DNA of 64,000 nt from positions 62,001-126,000 of the forward strand of contig JAUJEA010000014.1 of NCBI GenBank assembly GCA_030442035.1, written 5' to 3'. Below, piece by piece: positions 29,484 through 38,000 of this stretch. Numbering within the stretch: position 1 is the first letter of the stretch; each line of letters starts with the position of its first letter. Source of the stretch: Splendidivirga corallicola. GTDB lineage: Bacteria > Bacteroidota > Bacteroidia > Cytophagales > Cyclobacteriaceae. A model generated the notes under the pieces. It saw only the letters and a program-made list of their open reading frames with translations, made no database searches and had not been told where the DNA came from. The translations under genes and the position numbers were made by a program.

Positions 29484-30629
29484 TTAATATTTTGCTAAAG
29501 AAGTGTCCACTTCGTCGGCCCAGGCCAGGATCCCGCCTTTCAAATTATAAAGATTCGTGAATCCGTATTTTTTCTCCAGCCTTTCAATGGCTTGTGCACT
29601 TCTAACGCCACTGCGACAGTGAATGACCACCTGCTTATCTGAGGGAATTTTATTGACTTCTTCTTCGATGTAACCCAGTGGGATAAGTTCCCCTCCCATA
29701 TTCGCTATTTCATACTCATAGGGCTCTCTCACATCGATTAACTGAAAATCTTCACCTTTTATTTGAAGTTGTTCAAGGTCTTTCACAGTTACTTCCTTCA
29801 CCTTATATTTTTCTCCTGTCTCTTCACCAATGCCACAGAATTGTTCGTAATCAATTAGTTCAGTGATACTTGAACTGTCCTGGCTTTTATGTAGTTTCAA
29901 TACCCTTGTTTCAAAACTCAGTGCATCGAAGAGGAATAACCTTCCGCTCAGCGGCTCACCCACCCCGGTAATTACTTTGAGTACTTCATTGGCTTGCAAA
30001 CTTCCGATAATACCCGGTAATACTCCTATAACACCACCTTCGGCACAACTAGGAACAAGGCCCGGAGGGGGAGGAGTAGGAAACAGATCACGGTAGTTAG
30101 GGCCTGTAATCCCTTCCTGATCAGTATAGTTAAAAACAGAAACCTGTCCCTCAAACCTGAAGATGGAAGCGTAGACATTGGGTTTATTGGATAATACACA
30201 GGCATCATTTACCAAATACCTTGTTGGAAAATTATCTGTTCCATCAGCCACAAGATCATAGTCCTTAATGATATCAAGGGCATTTTCAGAAGTTAATCGT
30301 GTATTGTAAGTCGTGAAATTTATATGAGGATTGAGTGCCTGAAGTCTTTTCTTAGCGACCTCAACCTTTGGTTTACCAACATCATCCACGGTAAATAATA
30401 CCTGACGTTGAAGATTTGAATCGTCCACAACATCAAAATCCACAATACCAATATTGCCGACACCTGCAGCAGTTAAATATAGTAATAAAGGTGCACCTAG
30501 TCCTCCGGTACCAACTATCAGTACTTTCGCTTCTTTCAGCTTTCTCTGACCTTCAATATTAAATTCCGGAATGATCAGATGTCGACTGTATCTTTCCAGC
30601 TCTTCTTTACTAAACGTAGTTTCAGACAT
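29484..30629 (-). CDS. moeZ: MoeZ-like sulfur-carrier adenylyltransferase/sulfurtransferase (ThiF/MoeB domain plus rhodanese)
   Basis: A 381-residue enzyme that adenylates the C-terminal Gly of a ubiquitin-like carrier and loads sulfur on it. Residues 1-260 are a MoeB/ThiF domain (ATP motif GTGGLGAPL; catalytic Cys195 in PSCAEGGV); residues about 280-380 are a rhodanese with active loop C338-RSGVR. Where E. coli MoeB has the Zn-binding CxxC, this protein has NYRDLFPTPPPPG, the pattern of Mycobacterium MoeZ, which activates CysO. I start at the ATG at 30629 (MSETTFSKEEL); the longer ORF from 30662 would overlap the cysO-like gene. Annotated often as MoeB; genome context favours the cysteine pathway. 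Whether it also serves molybdopterin synthesis for the formate dehydrogenase is open. Confidence 0.9.
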   Translation of the reverse strand: MSETTFSKEELERYSRHLIIPEFNIEGQRKLKEAKVLIVGTGGLGAPLLLYLTAAGVGNIGIVDFDVVDDSNLQRQVLFTVDDVGKPKVEVAKKRLQALNPHINFTTYNTRLTSENALDIIKDYDLVADGTDNFPTRYLVNDACVLSNKPNVYASIFRFEGQVSVFNYTDQEGITGPNYRDLFPTPPPPGLVPSCAEGGVIGVLPGIIGSLQANEVLKVITGVGEPLSGRLFLFDALSFETRVLKLHKSQDSSSITELIDYEQFCGIGEETGEKYKVKEVTVKDLEQLQIKGEDFQLIDVREPYEYEIANMGGELIPLGYIEEEVNKIPSDKQVVIHCRSGVRSAQAIERLEKKYGFTNLYNLKGGILAWADEVDTSLAKY

Positions 30630-30639
30630 GTTTTTAATT

Positions 30640-30921
30640 TTAATTATTGGTTCCTCCTGCAATAGCAGGTATGATACTGATCACACTGTCATCAGCAACC
30701 GGAGTATTCTCATTTTGTAAACTTTGAATATCATCATTGCCCAGATATATTCTGATGAAATTACGGATCTTTCCGTGATCATCGAAAATATGTTTTTTTA
30801 GATTTGGATACTCATTAGCCAAATCCTGCATTGCTTCAATGACTGTACTCCCATTCGACTCCAAAGCAGATTGATTTTCTGTAAACTTTCTCAATGGAGT
30901 GGGTATTATAAGCTTTGCCAT
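30640..30921 (-). CDS. cysO: CysO/MoaD/ThiS-like sulfur carrier with GG-TNN C-terminus
   Basis: A 93-residue beta-grasp ubiquitin-like protein (MAKLIIPTPLRKFTEN start; FIRIYLGNDDI; VISIIPAIAGG). In this family the C-terminal Gly-Gly is converted to a thiocarboxylate that donates sulfur. Here Gly89-Gly90 is followed by Thr-Asn-Asn, confirmed from the codons, so the tail must be trimmed before activation. The JAMM peptidase encoded eight bases upstream is the obvious processing enzyme, as in QbsE/QbsD. The stop lies 11 bases before the moeZ-like ATG. Assignment as CysO rests on operon context with cysM, mec-like and moeZ-like genes. Confidence 0.85.
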   Translation of the reverse strand: MAKLIIPTPLRKFTENQSALESNGSTVIEAMQDLANEYPNLKKHIFDDHGKIRNFIRIYLGNDDIQSLQNENTPVADDSVISIIPAIAGGTNN

Positions 30922-30928
30922 GTTTAAT

Positions 30929-31366
30929 TCAATTTACGTTATCTGTTAATAAATTTTTAATTTTTTCTTCTTGAAATATGCCCCTTTTGTTTAATTGCCA
31001 GGAGGTTATGTTGGAAGTCTCTCCATTATCTACAGCAATAATGACATATGAAAAATAAGGCACTGCCTGTTTCAGATCGTGTTCCGAAGGTTTTGCAGGG
31101 TGATCCGGATGTGAATGGTAGATACCCAGCAATGTGAGTTCGTTTTCCAGCGCATATTGTTCAGCACGCAAATAATCCTGAGGTGAAATTTCGAATCGTC
31201 TTCGTTTATCACCTTCTTTGGAATTTGTTACCGGAACAGCTGTTGTCACATGACGCAGTTCTCCCTTTTCATATCCATAGAAAAAACCACAACATTCATT
31301 TGGATAAGAAGCTGTGGCATCCTTGTGCATTGTAACCAGGGCTTCACTATCAATTTCAAGTTCCAT
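30929..31366 (-). CDS. mec: M67/JAMM metallopeptidase (Mec-like, CysO-cysteine peptidase)
   Basis: A 145-residue Zn peptidase with the JAMM signature: Glu24 in NECCGFFYG, and H84-S-H86-P followed seven residues later by S94-x-x-D97. In Mycobacterium tuberculosis the homologue Mec+ releases cysteine from the CysO-cysteine adduct; in the quinolobactin pathway QbsD removes residues after Gly-Gly. Both activities may be needed here because the carrier has a TNN tail. It sits between cysM (19 bases upstream) and the carrier gene (8 bases downstream). Confidence 0.88.
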   Translation of the reverse strand: MELEIDSEALVTMHKDATASYPNECCGFFYGYEKGELRHVTTAVPVTNSKEGDKRRRFEISPQDYLRAEQYALENELTLLGIYHSHPDHPAKPSEHDLKQAVPYFSYVIIAVDNGETSNITSWQLNKRGIFQEEKIKNLLTDNVN

Positions 31367-31384
31367 GATTTACTTGTTGTTATT

Positions 31385-32320
31385 TTAAAATAGTTGATTT
31401 AAAACTTCTCCATATTTATCGGCATTGTCGGGGAATAATGTCACAATCACTCCCTCATCCAATTCCTGTGCTACTTTAATTGCTCCGGCCAGGTTGGCTC
31501 CTGCAGACGGACTAATTAATATTCCTTCGGTCTGAGCTACTTTTTTTACCCAGAAATAGGCCTCACTTGTATCGATCTCCAGGTTTTCGTTGGCAATAGT
31601 CGCATCGTAAATCCTGGGTACCTTAGCAGTTTCCAGGTGTTTCCAGCCTTCCAGTCCATGAAGCGCTGAATCAGGCTCCAGGGATATTAATTGGATATCA
31701 GGATTAAGCTCTTTTAAGCGGCGACTGTTTCCCACAAAACTTCCTGTAGTGCCTAAGCCTGTAACAAAATGACTGATTCTAGATTCTGTTTGCTTGAAAA
31801 TTTCAAAGGCTGTTGTATTATAATGGGCTTGCCAATTATTTTCATTGCCATACTGATCAGCATAAAAGTATTTGTCCGGATTTTCGTTGAAAAGTTCCAG
31901 GGCTTTCTCTTGCGCTTCGTCTGTAGATCCAAATTTTGAGGTATATACGATGTGAGCGCCATGGGCCCTCAATAATATTTTTCTCTCTTCGGATGCATTT
32001 TCAGGCAGGCAGATAGTAACAGGAATACCCAAAGCAGCGCCGATGGCCGCATAAGCAATGGCAGTGTTGCCACTGGAGGCATCCAGCAAATGCCTTTCTT
32101 TATTCAATTGACCATTGATAATGGCATTTTTCATAATATTGAATGCAGGCCTGGCTTTCACACTTCCGCCTAGTTGTTGCCATTCAAGCTTTGCATAAAT
32201 TTTAATGCCGGGTTTTTGAAAAGCATTGTTTATAGGAAAAAGGGGGGTATTTCCTACAAAAGGTTCAATCCGCTGAATTTGTTCAAGTAACTGTTCTTCT
32301 GTTTTTTCCGAAACGATCAT
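31385..32320 (-). CDS. cysM: Cysteine synthase (CysM-type, PLP dependent)
   Basis: A 311-residue fold-type II PLP enzyme. Visible are the Schiff-base Lys55 in GGSVKARPA, the substrate loop SSGNTAIAYA, the phosphate-binding GLGTTGS loop and a C-terminal SPSAGAN segment. In Mycobacterium CysM uses O-phosphoserine and the thiocarboxylated CysO as sulfur donor; the operon here holds all partners, so that reaction is more likely than simple sulfide plus O-acetylserine. Which activated serine is used cannot be decided by eye. First structural gene of the operon; its ATG follows the attenuator terminator by 17 bases. Confidence 0.9.
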   Translation of the reverse strand: MIVSEKTEEQLLEQIQRIEPFVGNTPLFPINNAFQKPGIKIYAKLEWQQLGGSVKARPAFNIMKNAIINGQLNKERHLLDASSGNTAIAYAAIGAALGIPVTICLPENASEERKILLRAHGAHIVYTSKFGSTDEAQEKALELFNENPDKYFYADQYGNENNWQAHYNTTAFEIFKQTESRISHFVTGLGTTGSFVGNSRRLKELNPDIQLISLEPDSALHGLEGWKHLETAKVPRIYDATIANENLEIDTSEAYFWVKKVAQTEGILISPSAGANLAGAIKVAQELDEGVIVTLFPDNADKYGEVLNQLF

Positions 32321-32337
32321 GTTGTTAGTGTATCAAT

Positions 32338-32371
32338 AAAAAAGCCTTCCCGTTTGAACGGAAAGGCTTTT
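32338..32371 (-). terminator. Attenuator terminator in the cysM leader (arms 3:4)
   Basis: Read leftward, arm 3 (32371-32358) and arm 4 (32353-32340) form a 14-bp stem with one G-U pair and a four-base loop TCAA, followed by TTTTTT and the cysM start 17 bases on. It is a strong intrinsic terminator placed between promoter and first gene, so transcription must be able to read through it under some condition. Confidence 0.88.
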
Positions 32372-32458
32372 AAACCAAAGGACCTTTCCGTGAAGTGGAA
32401 AGGCCCTTATTTGGTTCTAAAATTCTTTATGATTTATTCATACAGGCTCCTCCCACTT
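32358..32458 (-). promoter_or_regulatory. Cysteine attenuator: mutually exclusive leader RNA helices
   Basis: Between the leader peptide and the terminator four pairings compete. 0:1 pairs AAGTGGGAGG (32458-32449) with 32402-32393 (ten pairs, two G-U). 1:2 pairs GGGCCTTTCC (32406-32397) with GGAAAGGTCC (32389-32380), extended by AACCAAA (32416-32410) with TTTGGTT (32379-32373). 2:3 pairs ACGGAAAGG (32391-32383) perfectly with CCTTTCCGT (32366-32358) and destroys the terminator. 3:4 is the terminator. A ribosome stalled on the first Cys codons leaves segment 0 free, so 0:1 and 2:3 form and transcription continues; a ribosome reaching the stop codon would cover or crowd segment 0, so 1:2 and 3:4 form. 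The logic is that of the his operon. Pairings are read from sequence; the mechanism is inferred. Confidence 0.75.
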
Positions 32459-32514
32459 AAAAAAGCGCAACAACAACAGCAACAACACGCAGTACTTTTC
32501 GCTATGGGAAACAT
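32434..32514 (-). CDS. Poly-cysteine leader peptide of the cysM operon
   Basis: A 26-codon ORF: MFPIAKSTA, then seven Cys codons in a row (TGT TGT TGC TGT TGT TGT TGC, 32487-32467), then AFLSGRSLYE and TAA. It lies 93 bases after the stop of the alkD-like gene and 113 bases before cysM, on the same strand. Such an ORF has no plausible product function; seven tandem codons for the end product of the downstream operon is the signature of a Cys-tRNA-sensing leader peptide. Poly-cysteine leader ORFs have been described in mycobacteria. Shine-Dalgarno is absent, as usual in this phylum. A second mini-ORF (AUG at 32441, four codons) overlaps its end in another frame behind a GGAGG sequence. Confidence 0.85.
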   Translation of the reverse strand: MFPIAKSTACCCCCCCAFLSGRSLYE

Positions 32515-32547
32515 GTATTTGGACATTGATCTTTTTTTAATTTTGCA

Positions 32548-32563
32548 TGTTTAACGCTAAACA
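32548..32563. promoter_or_regulatory. Inverted repeat in the cys leader promoter region
   Basis: TGTTTA, four bases, TAAACA: a perfect 6-6 inverted repeat 34 bases upstream of the leader peptide ATG. It could be an operator or simply chance in AT-rich DNA. The half-sites equal those of the array at 50186-50365, which may be coincidental. Confidence 0.35.
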
Positions 32564-32607
32564 ATCTTACAAAGTTTAACATTTAACAGAAAAATTCAAT
32601 ATTAAAT

Positions 32608-33291
32608 TTAGTTTTTCTTCAAGAGCTTGCTTTGAACTTGATCACGTTGCAATTCTCTTAATGCATCACTGGCAATCCATTTGGCACTTTTTGACCCTTG
32701 GAGTTTTATTCTCTCTGCTCGCGCTATGGCTTGGCTATTCAATGATAAATTTCTTTTGCCAATCTGCCTAAGGGCCCAATTAACAGCCTTTTTCACAAAA
32801 TTTCTTTGATCATCCGCTTCCTTCTCGATCCGATCAAAGAAATCCCGGAAATCGCTATTCTCAGCGTCCTTCACATGCATAGCAATTTGCGCCATCAATA
32901 CAAACCCAGCTCTTTTAACATATTCCTGCGATGCGTTGCTCCAGTCCATTGCCTTTTCAAATGCAAAAGGAGTAAATACAAACAAATTGCAACACGCCTG
33001 ATCACATATATCCCACGAGTAGAGATCGTGAACCCAATCATCCATGGTTTTGCTGCTCATTAGATTTATCTCCGCTATCAATGTAGAAAGGATCTTGGCC
33101 TCATGTATGTTACTTTTCCAAAGTTCAAGAGCAAGCCGATGATCCTTACCAATTGATTTAGCAAGATTACGAATTTTAGGAGTGCTGATACCCAATGCCT
33201 TGGTATTATCAATAGCATATCGCTCCAGACTTTTTACGTGATCCGGATCCTGAAGTGTTTTCAATGCTTTGATTACCTCAGCTACAGTCAT
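32608..33291 (-). CDS. AlkD-like DNA alkylation repair protein
   Basis: A 227-residue all-helical protein of the HEAT-like AlkD family, DNA glycosylases that remove N3/N7-alkylated purines. Recognisable segments are the N-terminal IDNTKALGISTPKIRNLAK, the LWKSNIHEAKILSTLIAE helix pair, MDDWVHDLYSWDICDQACCN and the C-terminal FVKKAVNWALRQIGKRN. The catalytic Asp region WDICDQ is present. Its gene follows xseB by three bases, so xseA-xseB-alkD form a DNA-repair transcription unit. Confidence 0.88.
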   Translation of the reverse strand: MTVAEVIKALKTLQDPDHVKSLERYAIDNTKALGISTPKIRNLAKSIGKDHRLALELWKSNIHEAKILSTLIAEINLMSSKTMDDWVHDLYSWDICDQACCNLFVFTPFAFEKAMDWSNASQEYVKRAGFVLMAQIAMHVKDAENSDFRDFFDRIEKEADDQRNFVKKAVNWALRQIGKRNLSLNSQAIARAERIKLQGSKSAKWIASDALRELQRDQVQSKLLKKN

Positions 33292-33294
33292 CGA

Positions 33295-33489
33295 CTACAA
33301 GTCACTTAGTGTTCTGTCAATGTCTTCCTCCGTGGCTTTTAATTTTTCTTTGCATTTTTTCATAAGCGCAGTCGCTTCTTTGACTAATTGTGATAGTTCA
33401 TCCACATCCGGCTCCTCACTTTCAATCTGAGCAACAATTTCCTCTAAACGTTTTAAAGACTGTTTGTAATTGAATTTTTTTGCTGCCAT
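33295..33489 (-). CDS. xseB: Exodeoxyribonuclease VII small subunit
   Basis: A 64-residue helical protein with the XseB pattern KFNYKQSLKRLEEIVAQIES and the coiled second helix. It forms the multi-copy small subunit of ExoVII with XseA, degrading single-stranded DNA. Its ATG follows the xseA stop directly. Confidence 0.93.
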   Translation of the reverse strand: MAAKKFNYKQSLKRLEEIVAQIESEEPDVDELSQLVKEATALMKKCKEKLKATEEDIDRTLSDL

Positions 33490-34797
33490 CTATTTTGATT
33501 TAATTTTTTGAATTTTGCTTGAAATGGTCTGTTCAGACGTTTCGGTTGAGATTATATCTCCAAGTTGAATGCTCACCGTCTCATTCTTTAATGCCTTTCC
33601 GTTAAATCTTGTTATGCTAAAACCCTTCTGAAGTATTGTGTTTGGATCGCCAAGTTCAATTGTTTTTTCCAATAACTTCAATTTGTTCCATGTGTTATCA
33701 ATAACCTGTTTGGGTAATTTGCTCAAAACGTTTTCTAAATTATTCAGTTTACTTGTTTCGGCATTTAAACTCATTATGGCTGAATGTTGGAGATTTTGAG
33801 CGACCAGATCCAATCTACTCTGTTGCCTTTGTATCTTTTGCTTGGATATAAATAGCAATTGATTCCTCAATTGTTCGAGATGGTGTTGTTGATGTTGCAA
33901 GAATCTTTCGGTATGATAGGCCAGTGTAGCAAAAGATTGGTCAAGTTTATCATCAAATGTTTTGATACCATCCAGTAGGAATTCAGCCACGGCAGTGGGT
34001 GTTTTCATCTTCGTGTGGGCTACCAGATCCACGATAGTTTCGTCCCTTTCATGCCCAATCCCGGTAATGACCGGTAGGGGAAATTGTGCAACATGGGCAG
34101 CGAGATCGTAGGTGTCGAAACAGTCCAGGTCGACCTGAGAACCACCACCCCTGATGATCACCAGGGTGTCAAAATCTTCCACCTGTTCATAAACTTGATG
34201 CATGGCTTCAATGATGGATTCCTTGGCCTCATCTCCCTGCATCAGGGCTTGAAATAAATTAATATTGAAATGATAACCTCCGGAATTGTTGGTGAGCTGA
34301 TCATTGAAATCACCATATCCTGCTGCTGTAGGAGAGCTGATAACGGCAATATTTTGAGGGACCAACGGGAGCTCTTGTTCTTTGTTCATATCAAAAACAC
34401 CATCCTCTACTAGCTGCGCTATGACTTCCTGCTTTTTTCTTGCCCGTTCTCCCAGCGTAAAATTTGGATCGATGTCTTTGATATTAAGACTTAAACCATA
34501 TAATTCATGGAAATTAACCTGGACATTGGCTAATATCTTGATGCCAGGTTGTAGAGACTGATGCGTAATGGCCTCAAACCAGCCACTCAGATTTCGGTAA
34601 TTATAAGCCCAAATATTGGCCCTGATTTTAGCTTTTACAGTTTCGCCTTCTTTTTCGACTAATTCCATGTAACAATGCCCCTTCTGATTCAGGCGCATTT
34701 CCCCAATTTCGGCCACTACCCAATAACTAGGCTCAAGGTTTAAATCCAGTGCCTGTTTAATAATTGTATTGAGCTCCAGAAGTGAAAGTTGATCCAT
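33490..34797 (-). CDS. xseA: Exodeoxyribonuclease VII large subunit
   Basis: A 435-residue nuclease subunit with an N-terminal OB-fold (SYWVVAEIGEMRLNQKGHCYMEL), the nuclease core motifs VISSPTAAGYGDF, LVIIRGGGSQVDLDCFD and ITGIGHERDETIVDLVAH, and a long C-terminal coiled coil. The catalytic Asp and conserved Gly runs are intact and the length is normal. Heads the xseA-xseB-alkD unit. Confidence 0.96.
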   Translation of the reverse strand: MDQLSLLELNTIIKQALDLNLEPSYWVVAEIGEMRLNQKGHCYMELVEKEGETVKAKIRANIWAYNYRNLSGWFEAITHQSLQPGIKILANVQVNFHELYGLSLNIKDIDPNFTLGERARKKQEVIAQLVEDGVFDMNKEQELPLVPQNIAVISSPTAAGYGDFNDQLTNNSGGYHFNINLFQALMQGDEAKESIIEAMHQVYEQVEDFDTLVIIRGGGSQVDLDCFDTYDLAAHVAQFPLPVITGIGHERDETIVDLVAHTKMKTPTAVAEFLLDGIKTFDDKLDQSFATLAYHTERFLQHQQHHLEQLRNQLLFISKQKIQRQQSRLDLVAQNLQHSAIMSLNAETSKLNNLENVLSKLPKQVIDNTWNKLKLLEKTIELGDPNTILQKGFSITRFNGKALKNETVSIQLGDIISTETSEQTISSKIQKIKSK

Positions 34798-35086
34798 TGA
34801 AACGATTACGAATTACATTACAAGCAAATAAAAAGATTATTGAGCATCGAACATCATTTTCCCAATATTCTTTTTGATACTAAGCTTTTTTATATGCATA
34901 GCGTAAACACTAAATAAAAAACAGAACCAGTTGTCTGCATAAGGAATATAACACGAATTTTATGATAAAGTTAATCGTGTAAGGTATCGGAAACAGTGCA
35001 ATTTAGTTATAGCCTGTATTTGTGCATATTGTAGGTTGGTTTGGTGAATATGCTTAGCTAAACCGTTACACTATCTGCGATGACTT

Positions 35087-38000
35087 TTGCAAGTTAAACG
35101 AAGACTTAATTTTTTGGATACTTTGGTTTGGCATCTGATACATAAAGGGATTTCTTTGCTCAATATGTTATTCTTACTAAGCTTTCTGCTGCTTGGCACA
35201 GTTGTGAGCTTTGCCCAAACGGGGCCGGGAGGTATAGGTGCATCCAGTACCAATGTATTATGGTTGAATGGTGAAACCTTAAGTGGAGGACCCGTAACAC
35301 AATGGGATGATCAAAGTGGCAATAACAATCACGCTACGCAGTCAGTCCCCGGCCAAAGACCTATCGGACAACTTTCTTCAATTGGCGCTAGGAATAGCAT
35401 AAGGTTTAATGGAGGCTCAAAATATTTAGAGGTACCAGATAATGCCACATTGGATTTTGGCATTGGGAACTTCACTATTGCTGTAGTTTTTAGTAGAAAT
35501 AGTGATGTAAACAATGATCTCTACCTGTTATCAAAAGGTGCATACGATCCTGGTGTTGCCGGATATTCGTTTTATGGAGGAGATAATATAGTCAACTTTA
35601 ATGTTGGCAATGGTTCGGTATTGGAAGCTGCAAGCGACACACACAACGGAACAGGACTTGCTAATGCAAGTTTTGTCATTGGAACGGTGGTTAGAAGTGG
35701 TGATTTGTCCATTTACAATGGTAACAATGCCCCCACCACCCAATCATTGGGTGCTTTTTCAGGTAATGTAGATAATAACAGTGCACTAATAATTGGAAAA
35801 GAATCTGGTGGTCTTGCTAAAGAATGGCCCGGAAATATAGCAGAGATTATTATGTTCAATCATGATCTGAACGAGGCACAAAAGATAATATTGGAGAATT
35901 ACCTCGCTGCAAAGTATCAGCTTGCAAATGTGAATGATTATTTTGCTCATGACGCTACTCATGGCAATGAAGTTGCTGGAATAGGGAGAGTAGATGCCTC
36001 GAATATACATACAACAGCCAAAGGAACCAGTTTGGTTACCATCTCATCACCTGATGATATGATCGATGGAGAATTTTTGTTTTGGGGGCATAATAACGGG
36101 GACTTAAACTCCTCCTGTGGGACACCGCCACCAAGGGTTTGGAGAGTGGATAAAACAGGTGATGTTGGTACAGTGACCATGACTTTTGATGTTTCGGGGT
36201 ATACAATTACCGATGAGAATCAATTGTCTATTTTGATTTCGAACAATAGTGGTTTCTCCGGATATACGGTACATACGGCCGGAAGGGTTTATGACTCAGG
36301 GGCAAAAACGGTTACATTCACCGGTGTTAATTTAACTGATGATGATTATTTCACACTCAGCCAAATAATGGATGGAATTCTTCCTACGATTACAGGTTGC
36401 CCTACTGATATTACGGTACCAGCAAACCTGGCAACCTGTGATGCGACTGTGAACTGGACAGCTCCTAATGCTACTGATAACTGTACTTTAGATTCTTTCG
36501 CAAGTTCTCATAATCCCGGAGATGTTTTTCCTGTTGGTACAACAACAGTAGTCTATAAGGCAATCGATAGAATAGGTAATGTTTCTACTTGCAGTTTTAA
36601 TGTGATTGTTGAGGAGAATATAAATCCTGTTATTTCAAATTGTCCGGCAAATATTACCATTGCAGCTGACGCCGGCGTTTGCACTAAAAATGTAACCTGG
36701 ACGGCTCCGATGGCTACAGATAACTGTGGTGTTCCTACCTTGACCAGTACACATAATCCGGGTGATAATTTTCCTTTAGGTACTACAACAGTTACTTACA
36801 CAGCAACAGATGCTGCAGGTAATACAGCCGTTTGCAGTTTTGATGTGACTGTGGAGGACAATGAAGATCCTGTGATCACCGGTTGTCCATCGAACATAAC
36901 GATTTCAGCCGATGCGGGTGTTTGTACCAAAAATGTAACCTGGACCGTACCGACTGCTACAGATAATTGCGGTGTTCCTACCTTGACCAGTACACATAAT
37001 CCTGGTGATAATTTTCCATTAGGTACCACAACCGTTACTTACACAGCAACAGACGCTGCAGGCAATACCGCTCTTTGCAGTTTTGATGTGACCGTGGAAG
37101 ACAATGAGGATCCTGTGATCACGGGTTGTCCATTGAACATTACGATTTCGGCGGATGCGGGTGTTTGCACTAAAAATGTAACCTGGACCGTTCCGGCGGT
37201 TACAGATAACTGTGGTGTTCCAACGTTGACCAGTACACATAATCCGGGCGATAATTTTCCGGTTGGTACTACAACTGTGACCTACACTGCAAGAGATGGC
37301 GCAGGCAATACGACCCTTTGTAGTTTTGATGTAATAGTGGAAGACAATGAAGATCCGGTCATTACAGGTTGTTTGTCAGATGTGACTGTTCCAGCCGATA
37401 ATGGGGTTTGCAGCATGGCGCTTAATTGGATCGTTCCAACAGTATCAGACAATTGTTCCGGAGTTACAATGATTGGCTCACATAGTCCGGGCAATAGTTT
37501 CCCCATTGGTACTACAACTGTGACCTACACTGCAACAGATGGCGCTGGAAATACGGCAAATTGTAGTTTTAATATCACCGTTGAAGATAGAGAAGACCCT
37601 GTAATTTCCAACATTCCATCGAACATTACCATAGCTGCCAACCCTGGTGTTTGCACTAAAAATGTAACCTGGACTGCTCCAACAGCTGCAGATAATTGTG
37701 GTGCACCTACTTTGATAAGTACGCATAATTCCGGTGATAATTTTTCGCTGGGTACTACGACAGTTACTTATACTGCCACAGATACTTATGGAAATACTTC
37801 CATGGGAAGTTTCGATATAACAGTAGAAGACACTGAGGGACCAGTTGTTTCAGGCTGTCCCGGAAATATGACCGTTGCGCCGGATGCTGGAACATGTTCC
37901 AAAGTTGTTACCTGGGCAGAACCGATAGTGACAGACAATTGTTCAGGATCCACTTTAACCAGCTCTCACAGTTCCGGTGATACTTTTGCAATGGGGATAA

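Noticed and set aside
29484-30662. Longer moeZ-like start at 30662
   Set aside because: It would overlap the end of the cysO-like gene and add eleven unconserved residues; the ATG at 30629 begins the conserved MoeB/ThiF N-terminus.
32354-32554. A 66-codon plus-strand ORF with a run of six Gln codons
   Set aside because: It is the antisense of the poly-Cys leader and its hairpins; the Gln run is just the complement of the Cys codon tract, and there is no homology or start context.
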